Shown: one piece after another, positions 44,701-54,165 of the stretch
Layout of the letters: each line of letters opens with the position of its first letter
Position numbering within the stretch: position 1 is the stretch's first letter
Source of the DNA: Cheilinus undulatus
Taxonomy: Eukaryota; Chordata; Actinopteri; Labriformes; Labridae
NCBI RefSeq assembly: GCF_018320785.1
Contig: NC_054886.1
Location: 35,820,020 to 35,884,019 of the forward strand
Length of the DNA: 64,000 bases
Reading direction: 5' to 3'
The notes under the pieces: generated by a model
The model's input: only the letters and a program-made list of their open reading frames with translations
Database searches by the model: none
What the model was told of the DNA's origin: nothing
Made by a program: the position numbers and the translations under genes

Positions 44701-47700
44701 TAAAATGGGTTAAGAACGGAAAAAATGGATTAAAGAGCCAAAGATGGGTGAAAAGTGGCAAACATTGATTTAAATGTTAAAATAATGAAAGGAAAAGGGG
44801 CTAAAAATGGATAGAAGAGGGTAAAACATGCAAAATCTTGCAAACATTGGTAAAAGAGGAAAAAAAGTGGCAAAAGTATTAAAATGGGTTAAAAGTGGTT
44901 AAAACAGTGCAAAGAATTAATGACAAGGGGTTAAAACTAGGAAAATATAAGAAAAGTGGCAAAAATGGATAAAAGAATGGCACAAAGAGGATAAAACATG
45001 CAGAAACACGCAGAAACACGCAGAAACATGCAGAAACACGCAGAAACACGCAGAAACACGCAGAAACACGCTGGAAACGTGGTTCGTGATGGGCTAAAGA
45101 ATTGAAAAACGAGTTAGAGAGGCAAGAAAGGGTTAAAAGTGGCAAAAACAGCAGACATAGCCTGGCAACGTTGCAGAAAGGGATTAAAGAGTAGCAAAAT
45201 GGGTGGAAAGTGGCAAACACTGATTTAAATGTTGCAATAAAATGTCATGAAAAGAGGCTATAAAGTGGCAGAAATGGATAAGAGTGAAGGCAGTAAAACA
45301 CGCAGAAGTGGTTTAAGAGGGGTTAAAATCTTACAAAAACTGGTAAAAGAGGAAAAAAGGGAGTAAGAAGTATTAAAAAATGGGTTAAAAGTGTCAGAAA
45401 TGGGGGATAGCTCTCGCTGGTGATGACTAAAATGTCCTATGTCACTGGAATGATCTTCGTGACCCATTTTTGGGTCTCGACCCACCATTTGAGAACCACT
45501 GATCTAGCTTATCCTGTTCTGGGGTTGTGGGATCACTGGAGCCTATCCCAGCTGTTACTGGGCTAATAACCAGGCATGCTCTCACTCACATCTATGGGCA
45601 ATTTAGAGTCACCAGTTAACCTAACGAGCATGTCTTTGGTGGTAGGAGAACCCGGAGAGAACCCACGGGGGGAACGTGAAAACCAGGAACCTCCTCGCCA
45701 TGAGGTAAGAGCGCTAACCCCTGCCCCGCCGTGACGCCCCGGCCCATCATCACTGATGATTAACCGCCACACGGCATCGTTTAGATTCTGGTGACTAACC
45801 GACCCGTCTGTGTATCTCCACACCGTCCAATCATCAGTGCCCAAGTGCTCACAGCTCACAGAGACGCTCTGGTACTCGAAGACCTGGGAGGTACTGGGAG
45901 AGACGATCAGCGAGGCTGGAAACAGAGAAAAGACACGTTAAACACTCAGGAGAATAAAAACAAGTCCAGCCATTTTTAAACGCTTTTTAGTTTTATTTTT
46001 TCAACAAAAGGGATTTATATTCTTAAGAGGGCTATTAACTACATAAATGATTAAGAAAAGATGTTTGTTTCTCTGATGACAGTGGTCCAGGGGTCCCCGG
46101 TCTCTGGGACCTTCATTTTGGGGGTCACAGGCTGGAAATGTTGAGACCTCCTGCCCTAGACTGGTGGTTTCCAACCTGAGCCATAGCTCTCTGAATCTGT
46201 GAACTTTTTAAACCACTTTTCCAGCATGTTTCATCCTCTTTGTGCCACTATTATCCATTTTTACCACTTTTATTCTATTTTTGCCACTTTTAACCCATTT
46301 TGATATTTTTGCCCTCTTTGCTTCCTTTACCCAACTTTAGCCATCCTCTAACCCCTTTAATCCACTTTTCCTGCACGTTTTCTCCCCTTTGTGCCACTCT
46401 TAAATCCTTTTTTGCCAGTTTTCAACCAATTTTTGATGCTTTTTGCCCCTTTTTGCTTCCTTTACCCAATTGTTGCCATCCTTAAACCAATTAAACCACT
46501 TTTCCAGCATGTTTTATCCCATTTGTGCCACATTTCTTCTCTTTTTGCCACTTTTTAACCTCTTTTCACCACTTTACCTGGTCATTTTTGCCAACCTTAA
46601 CCCTATTTTTAATTATCTACTAATTATGACAGTAAATTTCTGTCAAATGTGAAGTCATTCTCAAACTATTTCAGTATGAATTCATTCATTCAACCTTTAT
46701 TTAATCTCGATTTTCAATGATGTCGAGAGTACAACCAATAAAATGCATCAAGAAAATTGATCCAAAGAATATCAACAAAACAATTAAAAAACAGTTACGT
46801 TCAAAAGCAGAATAGTTTATAATCATAGTTTTAAACTGACCAATAGGAACAAGTGCTTGCAGTTTAAATGTTTGTTGTAAAGCATTCTAAGTGAACGCAG
46901 CAGAGAAGCTGGAAGCGGTTCTTCCAAATACAGAGTTTGCTCGAGGAACATCAAGCATCAGGAAGTTACTGGACCTGGTTGAGTACTGACTGTGAGACTG
47001 ATTTAACAGAGATGTGATGTACGATGGCATATTACCAAGTAGGGCTTTATAAATGAATAAGTACCAATGCCTGTCACGTCTTACAGACAGGGGTGCCCAG
47101 CCCACCTTTTCATATAGAGTGCAATGATGAGTGGAGTAGCCTTGACCAGAGATGAATCTGAGGGCTGAGTGATAAATGGAGTCCAGGGGTTTAAGAGTAG
47201 AGGCAGAGGCGTTCCTATAAACAACATCCCCATAATCTCAAACAGATAAAAAGACAGCTTCAATGATACGGTTCCTACCTAACAATGGGAAGTTAGTTTT
47301 ATTCCTGTAGAAAAATCCAATTTTTTGTCTTAACTTGCTGGCCAGGGAGTCCATATGAAATTTGAAGGTGAGTTTTTGATCTAACCAAATACCCAGATAT
47401 TTATACTCAGATACTCTTTCAATGCTGTGTCCTGTTAAAGTGGTAATGTGAACATTATTGTCGTTGATGTCTGTGGCTTTGGAGAAAAACATGAGTTTGG
47501 TCTTACTAGGATTGAGAACCAGTCTTAAATCAAACAGAGCGTGTTGTAATTGATTGAAGTTTTGCTGGAGGGTTTGAATGGCTGAATGTGCGGTATTGGC
47601 AAAACAATATAAAATCATATCATCAGCGTAAAGGTGGATGTTACAATCTATTATAGAGGATGTGATATTGTTGATATATATTGTAAATAATAAAGGACCC

Positions 47701-50700
47701 AGTACTGAACCTTGCGGTACACCTTTTGAAAGAGGCAAGTACACAGAGCGACAGTTATCAACAACAACACATTGATCTCTCTGTGAAAGGTAGTCCTGGA
47801 ACCATTTACAGGCTAGAGAGTCAAAACCAGTTTCTCTTAACCTTTCAAGGAGCAGGGAATGGTCAACAGTATCAAAAGCTTTAGTTAAGTCTACAAATAA
47901 AGCAGCACAGTATTTCCTCTGGTCTAACTGAGAGATTATGTCATTTGTGACAGAAGTGACTGCAGTGATGGTACTGTGATTTGTTCTGAAACCTGATTGA
48001 TGTGGAGTTAATACATGATTACTGGAAAGGAAGGATTTGATTTGCTTGTTGACTAATGATTCTAAGATTTTCGCTAGACAGGACAGTTTGGAGATGGGCC
48101 TATAGTTATTGAGGTCAGTTTTATCCCCACCCTTGTGTAATGGGAGAACATGTGCAGTCTTCCAGACCTGGGGGAAACCCCAGTGGAAATAGACAGATTA
48201 AACAAATGTGCAACTTGCTCTGCAATAATTGGTGCACAGAGTTTTAGGAAAAAAGGATCAATTTTATCTTGGCCAGTTGTTTTCCTGCAGTCTATATGTT
48301 GAAGTGCGTCTCTGACAGCAGAGGAGGTGAAGGGCTGCAAGCTAAATAGAAAGGTAGGGTTTGTGGAGGGAGCCTGAGACAGTGGCTGACTGTTTAAAGC
48401 AGAGCTGGAGTAAATGGTGTCAAACTGGTTACCAGCAGCAGCAAAGTGTGTGTTAAAAGCTTGGCAGATCTGTTCTGGTTTGTCTATGATACAGTGATTA
48501 TATATAATACTTGAAGGAACAGTTGACATTGGGTTGTTTTTAATTACATTAACAGCTTTCCAGAACTTTGATGGGTCATTATAAGCATTAGAAACAATAT
48601 CTATATAATAATTAGCTTTGGCTTTCCTCAGTGAAGAAGTGCATTTGTTTCTCAGCTGTTTAAAAGTCAGCCAGTGCTCTGTACTCCCTGTTCGCTTTGC
48701 CAAAGCCCAGGCTTTATCCCTTTCCTTAAACATTAAGGATAGGTCTGTGGTGAACCATGGGCTACGTCTATCTTTGATCCTCAACTTTTTAAAAGGAGCA
48801 TGTTCATCAATGATAGTAAGCAAGGTGTTTAGAAATACTTAAAAGCCTCTTCCATATTCAGTGTTTCTGTTGTCTGATTTATGTTGCTGTCTATAATGTC
48901 TTGTAGAAAAGCCTGCTCATTGAAATTTTTAAAATTTCTTTTAAAAACAATCTTTGTGCTTGACTTGTTGATTTTAGCACCCCTAACACAGACTATAGGA
49001 CAATGATCACTTAACCCAAGACCAAAAACGCCAGAGGCAGAAGTTTTGTCAGGTCTGTTACACAAAATAAATCAATTAACGTTGACCTGGAGGAGACAAT
49101 CTGCACCAGATGTAGATCATCACATTTTTCTTTAAGGTGATCTGAGTCATTTGATAACCAGTTGAGGTTAAAGTCACCTAAAACTATTAACTCAGACTTG
49201 TTGAGCTCTGAAAGTAAGTCAGCTATATCAGAGACTGACATAGAAGTGGCTGAGGGTGGTCTGTAGACACCAACAACATTGACTGGACTATTGTTTGAAA
49301 TGATCATTTTCAAAGCAATAAATTCAAAGGACTTGGCTACAGAAACAGCTTATAGGAGTAACAGACTTCACATACACAGCCACACCACCTCCTCTTAACT
49401 CTGTCTGTTCTGTACAGGTTATAATTTTGTAAATTGAACTCAGAGTCGGGTGTACTCAGCAGGAAACCAGAGCATCACTGGATACAGGCATGAAAGATTT
49501 TAGACCCTCTACAGGGAGCCTAAAGGTCAGCAACCCAACCAGGTCTATACAAATCTGGATGAGATAAATAAAACCATGTGTATGTGCTGAGCTCCTGGTC
49601 CAATAGTCAGGTCATCAGTTAGAAACTAAAGGTACTGGTTATGACCCCTTTGTCACCATGGCGAGGATGATGTGTGCTTTACAGTAAGTGATGCTGGTGG
49701 TCTGAATGTCAAAGAAACACTGGTTGGAAACAGGAAAGCAGCATCTGGCCTTTCTGAACCCTTTCTAACCACGAGGACGGAAGTGTGTCTACGCCTTAAA
49801 ACCCACTCCAGCAGAGATGAGGAGGGCTGGTTTAAACTGACACCAAAACAACTGCTCTTCCTGTCATAATGTTTGAAATAATCCAGAAACAGGGATGTGG
49901 ACTCACCTCGATGCTGGGCGGTCGTCTGGTAGAGTCTCAGCACTGAAACCACAGATTAGAGATCACTGAGTCACTGCAGAAGCTAATGGATCATACAGAC
50001 CTGTACATTTCAAATCTCACACGGAAATATTCTGTTTATTTCAATAACTAGAGCTGCGAGCAGCACTGAAGGGCCCTCACACCCCAGCGCATGTGCCACA
50101 ACCACAGGAGTGTGTGAATAATCAGGTGTGAGCAACCCATGCTGTGTGCTGAAAAATAAGAAAAAAACATGACATCGCATGTAGGAGATGCTGCTGCGAG
50201 CAAACAGTAGGTGGCCCATGAGCAAAGACATGTAATACATGTTTAAAAACACTTTTAAACACACTTTTAAACACATTTAAACACACATTTAAACACGTTT
50301 AAACACATTTAAACACATTTAAACACACATTTAAACAAGTTTAAACACATTTAAAGACATTTAAACACATTTAAACACACATTTAAACACGTTTAAACAC
50401 ATTTAAAGACATTTAAACACACATTTAAACACATTTAAGCACATTTAAACACACATTTAAACACGTTTAAACACATTTAAACATGTAGAGGGGCGGACAG
50501 TAGAATTGTTAGATTTGATGCAAATCAGAAGTTTTATATAAGAGTTATAGCAACTTCCTGTGAAATGGCGTGATAAAAAATTGCTCGCCAATAAAGAAAT
50601 GGACCAGTTGTACCTCCTTCTCTTGCCAGTGGGGGTGCTACATCAAAACTATGAAGCCAACCTTTGAATATGTAGAGAGGCAGATCATGAGAGTTGCACA

Positions 50701-53109
50701 TACTTCCTGTCTAATTGGCGAGATATAAAAATACTCGCCTTCTTCAGTGAGACATCTTTCAATGAAACATGTCTGTGTTGTTGCAAATTATTGAGACCTT
50801 TCTTTCAAAATCAAAGCTCAGTAGGTGAAGCACAATAAGAGGTGAAGATATGACCCATCCGTGTCACTTCCTGTTACCAGCAGAGGGCGCTATGATGAAA
50901 TTTTTGCGTGTTCCATGTGATTCTGTTGTCTTTCAAGGAAGAGCAGAAGATCACTGAATATTTTACACCAATGTCGAATAGGTTAAAGTCATCTGGCACC
51001 ATCGAAAATGCCTTATTTTGAAATTGAGTTAAAGCTCATGGACTTCCTGTTGGGATTTTGGCGTGGGTCCAAGAGGCTTTTTTGTAGGTCTGATGATGAC
51101 CCACATGCAGAGCAAAAATCATAAGCCTAGGCTGAATTGTTTGCTGGGGCTGAAAATTTAAAGGGAAAATTTTAAAAAATCCAGGACGGAAATGTCCCAT
51201 TGTCAGAAGAGGGCGCTGTGATAAAGTAATGATACTGATGTTTGAATGTATTCAGGATGAATGTGTGATCATGCCTGTGAAGTTTGGTGATGATTGATAA
51301 CAGCATTAAAAAGTTATAAGGCATTGTAAGTGAATTTTCACTGCAACAAATGCACAAAAAATAGTTCAAGTCTGGGCTCCGTCATGACCCCGCCCTGTGG
51401 TGAAAACCCACAATTCATACAGCTTTAGATCTCCGGGCTGACTAGTGCACTGGTTTTCAAACTTTTGTCACCCAAGGCACACCATATTTAAATGGATACA
51501 AAATAGACTTTTTAAATAATGTTACAGTCAAGTGGCCTATAAGGGGAGAGAGGGGCGAGCTTTCTGTGGCCCAGCCAACTGGGGGATCATGGAGATGGCA
51601 AGAGTGGACAAAAAGTGGCTAAACAAAGTTAGAAATGGGCGAAATTGGTAAAAAGTGGCCAACCAATGGGTTGAAATTGGCCAAAACTTGTTGAAAGTGT
51701 CAAAATATTGGCAAAAATGGGTTAAAGTGGCCTCAAAGGATTAACGATGTAAGAAGGTGGTAAAAATGGGATAAAAGTCATAAGAAAAAAGGCAAAAAAG
51801 TGGTCAAAGGCAAAAGTGGGCAAAAGTGGCAAAAGGTGGCAAAAAAGGTTAAAGTTACAACAAGGTGGTGCACCGGTAGTCGAGTGGTTAAGGCGCATGC
51901 CATATACGCAGGCGACCCGGGTTTGAATCCAGCCTGTGGCACTATTTCCTGCATGTCTCTCCCCGCTCTCTTCCCTGTTTCCGACTCTATCCACTGTCCT
52001 ATCAAATAAAGGCAAAAAGGCAAAAAAATAAATCTTAAAAAAAAATAAAATTAAAAAAAAGTTATGACAAGGTGGTAAAAAAATGGTAGCAAAAATGGGT
52101 TAAAGGTGGCAAATAGTTCCAAAAAAGTTCCAAAATGGGTTAAAGGTGGCAAAAAGTTCCAAAAATGGGTTAATTGTGGTAAAAAAAAAAAAGTTCCAAA
52201 AAAGGTAGCAAAAATGAGTTAAATGTGGTAAAAAAAAAAAAGTTCCAAAAAAGTTGCAAAAATGGGTTAGACTTTTCTTCCTGTCTAATCATGACATATA
52301 TGTGTACCGCTTTTCGTGTACCTAGCTCTTACCCAGTCCTCTATCTCACATTCGGGGCCCCTGTGGGGCCCCTGTACTTTGGGCTTGCACAATTCCACCA
52401 AAATACTAAAACTTCCCTTAGGGGACAATTTTCTGTAAAGTCTGGTGAGTTTCTGAGCGTGCTCCTAAAGTAGCGATTCGTCTGACACACACAGGTACAG
52501 TAGGCTCCCAGGTTTGTGTTCGGGCCCTAAAATTTAAAACGTAGAAACGCGCTGTCTGACTTTATGTGGAAACCAGAACAAGAACAATGAAAAATTTCCA
52601 ATCAATACTCGCCAAAGGCGTGTTCAGTTTGGACAGTGTGAACATAAACGTGCCGTACTCACGTCTGAAAATTTAACCGTTCACGGCGAGGCTTTTACTC
52701 TGAAAATCCAGCCTGCTTCAGAGATGCTACATAGCTGACTTTTATTCTGAAATGAAAGCTTTTATTGTGAAAGAGTGATACCACTGTTTTAAGCCACTGA
52801 AGTTCCCTGAACTTGATCCTTTTCTATATCGGCGTCCCGTTCATTTCAGAGTAAAACTCACTGTTTTGGTCCCTGTAGCCATGCTAATGTGCTCACACAG
52901 GAAACGTCCCAAATGTTTGGATTGATGTGATCTTTGCAGAGGAAGTTCAGCGCTAAAACAGCTGAAGAACACAGAAACCACCACGGACTGGCTTTCCCCA
53001 CATGCAGGTACCTGAATGTTCCCCTCTGTCCACTAAAACTAGAAAACGGCTGGTCTTACAGTGAATAAAGATTTATCTACTCACAGAGGAGCAGCAGAGC
53101 CGTCTTCAT
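29596..53109 (-). CDS. Fc-receptor-like membrane protein, four Ig domains, 446 residues
   Basis: Ten exon pieces join in frame. From the 5' end: 53,085-53,109, 49,907-49,942, 45,800-45,915, 42,060-42,210, 40,409-40,648, 35,067-35,354, 34,734-34,973, 29,834-29,965 and 29,596-29,708 (total 1341 bases; the third and fourth are two halves of one Ig domain). All junctions are GT-AG and, apart from the split one (phase 0), are phase 1, the hallmark of Ig exons. Residues 1-20 are a signal peptide, split over two exons as in Fc receptors. D1 is 21-109 (Cys42-Cys93, DSGMYWC), D2 110-189 (DEGAYKC), D3 190-285 (D1-like, DSATYWC), D4 286-365 (D2-like, DEGQYWC). A helix of about residues 387-404 (VVVVCLYVVCTVL) spans the membrane. 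The 37-residue tail ends QYDDAIANVTTEYHF. The expected role is a leukocyte surface receptor; ligand unknown. The tail has no canonical ITIM. Confidence 0.88.
29834..29965 (-). CDS. Fc-receptor-like exon 8: membrane-spanning segment
   Basis: 132 bases, encoding an extracellular stalk, the helix VVVVCLYVVCTVLAAMSY and the start of the tail. A second AG 33 bases into the exon (CTCCTCTGCAG) would give an 11-residue shorter stalk in frame. Donor G/GTAACG. Confidence 0.85.
30440..30835 (+). mobile_element. LINE fragment, C-terminal region of reverse-transcriptase ORF
   Basis: The plus strand encodes RDRVRNSDIRKDLEVEPLLL, QLRWFRHPIR, RRPRGRPRTCWRD and GIPQEELEKVVGERDVWND. This is a conserved C-terminal segment of fish non-LTR retrotransposon polyproteins. 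The clade was not assigned. It lies in the intron between the membrane exon and D4, opposite to the gene. Confidence 0.7.
30870..31262 (+). repeat. Degenerate TGGCCACAAAATACTAAATT repeat
   Basis: About fifteen diverged units of 20-28 bases are each centred on TGGCCACAAAATA. They follow the LINE fragment directly and have no coding value. Confidence 0.8.
31263..32009. other. Intron DNA, nothing recognised
   Basis: Mixed composition. An open stretch at 31,486-31,776 on the plus strand has no family motif. The minisatellite starts abruptly at 32,010. Confidence 0.5.
32010..34675 (+). repeat. 23-bp minisatellite, array 2 (about 116 copies), inside the receptor intron
   Basis: It has the same unit and variants as array 1 at 26 kb (GAGAATGGACCCTGATAAAC plus CCA), in the same orientation. 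Extra variants are a 22-bp CCCTTATAACCC form, GAGAGTGG, and GATAATCCC. The long reading frames are period artefacts. Confidence 0.95.
34734..34973 (-). CDS. Fc-receptor-like exon 6: Ig domain D4
   Basis: 240 bases, phase 1 at both ends, with VGDNVTLHC, GHMTIYHVSTSDEGQYWC and LPSWLFVR. The donor is G/GTCAGT. The frame stays open past this donor into a minisatellite. Confidence 0.9.
35067..35354 (-). CDS. Fc-receptor-like exon 5: Ig domain D3
   Basis: 288 bases, phase 1 at both ends. FEYRNLCLRC, SPCGGKWG and KSDSATYWCES match the layout of D1, including the extra cysteine pair. Acceptor CTTCCCTCAG, donor G/GTAGGA. An L1 element lies 31 bases upstream. Confidence 0.9.
35399..39080 (+). mobile_element. 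L1-clade LINE, 5'-truncated, with poly(A) and 14-bp target duplication
   Basis: Interrupted frames give the end of the endonuclease (SRIDYIFSSRRA, ISDHSLINLEL) and the RT core: PISLIGVDCKLLSKLLARRL, DQTGFIKNR, AFDRVEFDYLF, RQGCPLSPL and YADDVILF (near 37,033). A C-terminal region follows. There are several frameshifts and stops, for example after QGCPLSPL, so it is inactive. It ends in AATAAAACATGTT plus an A-run. AAAACCAAAGTTCC flanks both sides (35,385-35,398 and 39,081-39,094). Confidence 0.92.
39487..39930 (+). repeat. 44-bp minisatellite, about ten copies
   Basis: The unit holds GGATGGAATGTTTATCAAGC, then TTTGATGTCATCATTAAAA. Variants are GGCAA/GGACA, CAAGC/GAAGC and GTCATC/GACATC. It lies in the D2-D3 intron. 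Confidence 0.95.
40409..40648 (-). CDS. Fc-receptor-like exon 4: Ig domain D2
   Basis: 240 bases, phase 1 at both ends. It carries EGEEVTLRC, then GHMTFQRVSKSDEGAYKC and LPSWLLVN. D4 is a clear internal relative. Confidence 0.9.
40850..41830 (+). repeat. 1-kb T/G tract built on CTTTTTTGAAAGTTTTTTG
   Basis: The strand is almost entirely T and G, with recurring ACTTTTTTGAAAG blocks and a TTTG microsatellite at 41,738-41,772. It starts at the end of an AAAAAAGTTGGGAC-type element (ACAGTGTACCAACTTTTTTG), which may have supplied the seed. Phe-rich frames are composition artefacts. Confidence 0.85.
42060..42210 (-). CDS. Fc-receptor-like exon 3b: C-terminal half of Ig domain D1
   Basis: It begins after CCCAGTCAG and encodes DPVLSHCGSGWG through DSGMYWCES and VNITVS, ending at donor C/GTAAG. 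The distance between Trp50 and Cys66 in the joined protein is within one residue of the equivalent spacing in D3, which supports this junction. A second possible acceptor (CCCCATAG, 13 bases earlier) would break the frame. Confidence 0.75.
42466..42618 (+). mobile_element. Truncated tRNA-derived SINE behind a duplicated hAT end
   Basis: CAGTGGTTCTCAACCTTGGG at 42,466 is followed by a SINE body: GCAATCAGAAGGTCGTGGG, a B-box-like GGGTTCGATCCCCAGC, then CACTTAACTCC. The same hAT end recurs at 42,619. Confidence 0.65.
42619..45501. mobile_element. Nonautonomous hAT-type element, 2.9 kb, inside the split Ig exon
   Basis: The ends CAGTGGTTCTCAACCTTGGG and ACCATTTGAGAACCACTG are inverted repeats. 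The body is TTTTTGCCACTTTTAACCC-type repeat on the left and its reverse (GTGGCAAAAATGGGTTAAAAG) on the right, plus a CAGAAACACG decamer run at 44,999-45,069. There is no transposase. Flanking octamers (GTGTAAGG, ATCTAGCT) do not match. An older repeat piece (TATCAACTGGTGGCCTGG) lies at 43,515. Confidence 0.75.
45502..45748 (-). mobile_element. tRNA-derived SINE, reverse orientation
   Basis: The minus strand reads GGGGCAGGGGTTAGCGCTC (A-box region) and GGTTCCTGGTTTTCACG (decayed B-box). The tail follows: AAAGACATGCTCGTTAGG, AATTTAGAG-type sequence and AGCTGGGATAGGCTCCAG. This is a familiar fish SINE layout. Confidence 0.75.
45800..45915 (-). CDS. Fc-receptor-like exon 3a: N-terminal half of Ig domain D1
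   Basis: Acceptor TGTTTCCAG. It encodes the strands up to RYTDGS, including VSVSC (Cys42) and DDWTVW. The best in-frame donor is GGTCG/GTTAGT, a weak site. Without that donor the frame runs into a SINE and stops at 45,563. Confidence 0.72.
46140..46650. repeat. T-rich TTTTTGCCACTTTTAACCC repeat fragment
   Basis: It is the same repeat body as in the hAT-like elements, in the intron before D1, starting near GGTTTCCAACCTGAGCC. Ends are not resolved. Confidence 0.55.
46672..49330 (-). mobile_element. Degenerate LINE with endonuclease and reverse-transcriptase pieces
   Basis: Minus-strand frames give endonuclease motifs (VVGVYRPPSA, LIVLGDFNLNW, LSDHCPIV). A linker region follows (FTTDLSLMFKERDKAWALAK). 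RT motifs are KGVPQGSVLGPLLFTIYINN and the catalytic LYADDMILY at about 47,610. A maturase-like end follows, then a GAATGAATGAAT tail near 46,680. Frames are broken at several places. The clade is probably in the jockey/CR1/L2 group; it was not resolved. Confidence 0.85.
49907..49942 (-). CDS. Fc-receptor-like exon 2: 36-base signal-peptide mini-exon
   Basis: Acceptor TGGTTTCAG and donor GTGAGT enclose 36 bases that complete the leader (LLRLYQTTAQHR). A tiny second leader exon is typical of Fc-receptor genes. Confidence 0.75.
50046..51410. mobile_element. Unclassified fish interspersed repeat (AGAGCTGCGAGCAGC type)
   Basis: It starts AACTAGAGCTGCGAGCAGC, with GAAGGGCCCTCACACCCC, and contains repeated CACTTCCTGTT and GAGGGCGCT segments. 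Such sequence is seen dispersed in fish genomes, but a superfamily cannot be given from sequence alone. No protein was detected. A TTTAAACACA minisatellite sits inside it. Confidence 0.4.
50235..50485 (+). repeat. ACATTTAAACACA short-period minisatellite
   Basis: Roughly twenty units of 10-13 bases: CACATTTAAACA, CACGTTTAAACA, AGACATTTAAACA. Confidence 0.9.
51540..52275. repeat. A-rich GTGGCAAAAATGGGTTAAAAG tract interrupted by a SINE
   Basis: It is the reverse of the TTTTTGCCAC body. It contains the SINE at 51,866-52,020 and A-runs. It lies in the first intron of the receptor gene. Confidence 0.6.
51866..52020 (+). mobile_element. tRNA-derived SINE, full head
   Basis: A tRNA-like head has A-box GTCGAGTGGTTAAGGCGC and B-box GGGTTTGAATCC. 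The body GTGGCACTATTTCCTGCATG, CCGACTCTATCCACTGTCC and an AAATAAAGGCAAAAAGG tail mark a widespread fish SINE family. Confidence 0.85.
53085..53109 (-). CDS. Fc-receptor-like exon 1: start and signal peptide, part 1
   Basis: ATG then KTALLLL, ending at donor T/GTGAGT. This start was chosen because it leads straight into a hydrophobic leader and matches the phase of the next mini-exon. Confidence 0.8.
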
Positions 53110-53260
53110 TGTGTGCAGGCTGAAGCGTCTCTGGACGTAGGAGAGCATGTGTGGTGAACACTTCCTGTTTGAAAACCACGAGAAGGGCGAAGAGGATGTG
53201 TGAAATGTCCTAGCGTAGAGAAGAATACTTTTATCTCAGCTGGAGGGCTGGTTAGCTTCA
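53110..53260 (-). promoter_or_regulatory. Putative promoter and 5' UTR of the Fc-receptor-like gene
   Basis: On the minus strand an ATAAAAG element (53,229-53,235) lies about 125 bases before the start codon. An ETS/PU.1-type core AACAGGAAGTG (53,159-53,169) lies nearer. PU.1 sites are usual in myeloid receptor promoters. The transcription start is not known. Confidence 0.35.
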
Positions 53261-53599
53261 GACGAAGCCATCACTTTCATCAGTTTTGTTTTCAGCGTCT
53301 GTTTCCTGGACAACACTCATGAAAGACCGCCTCTGATTCTGAAACCTGGGTTCAAAGGATCTTCAGGCTGCCTGAGGATCTCCAGAAAGCTTGTTAAACA
53401 GACAGTCTGCAGGTTAAAGCGTGTCAGATGACCTCACAATCACACTGAACATCCAGACGCCACGGCTGCCATCAGTCACATCCATCAGGTAGCGCCTCAG
53501 TCTAAAACCGCCTGACCAATCAGAGTCAGCTGAGGAGAATGAGGCGGTAGCTTCAGCTGTGACAGTGCAGCGGTTAGCATGGATGTAGCTAGAGTCTAG

Positions 53600-54165
53600 A
53601 ACTGGACCGTGTTTCTGTATGTAAGAGCATTTAAGTCACTTTTTACTCATTTTTGCCACTTTTGGACCATTTTGGCCACCGTCACTTCCATTTTTTGCCA
53701 CTTTCTGCCCTTTCTGGACATTTTTCTCCCAGTGTTGGTCACTTTTAGCCCATTTTTGTCACTTCATTTTGTCACTTCTCGCCCTTTTTCGATACTTTTA
53801 TCCTTCTTTTGGCAGTTTTTTGCCACTTTTTGCCTTTCTAAGCTGCCTTTTGCAATTAAATTCCACTTTTTGCACATTTTTCCTACATTTTTTTCAGATG
53901 TTTGCCCATTTAAGTCTTTTTTACTCATTTTTTGCCACCTCTTTGCCACTTTGGGAGCATTTTTGCCACCGTTAACTCATTTTTTGGTCACTTCCCACTG
54001 TTTTTGCCACTTTCTGCCCTTTCTTGGCACGTTTTCTTTCAGCGTTTGCCACTTTTAGCCCTTTTTTACCTTTAACCTATCTTAACCGTCACTTTTCCCC
54101 TCTTAGATTGTGGCTCTTGTAAATGCATTTTTCAACAGTTTGGCTCTTCGGTTGAGTAACTCTGG
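53600..54165. mobile_element. hAT-like noncoding element end of the TTTTTGCCACTTTT type
   Basis: T-rich body ending in GATTGTGGCTCTTGTAAATG and GGCTCTTCGGTTGAGTAAC, the same right end as the element at 17,248-18,009. The left end is not resolved. Confidence 0.6.

Noticed and set aside
45563-45799. D1 exon continuing uninterrupted to 45,563
   Set aside because: That frame enters a SINE and stops. It lacks the second Ig cysteine, which is found at 42,060-42,210.
51866-51945. Possible tRNA gene
   Set aside because: A- and B-box motifs are present, but the flanking body and A-rich tail are those of a SINE, and the arms do not form a clean tRNA cloverleaf.
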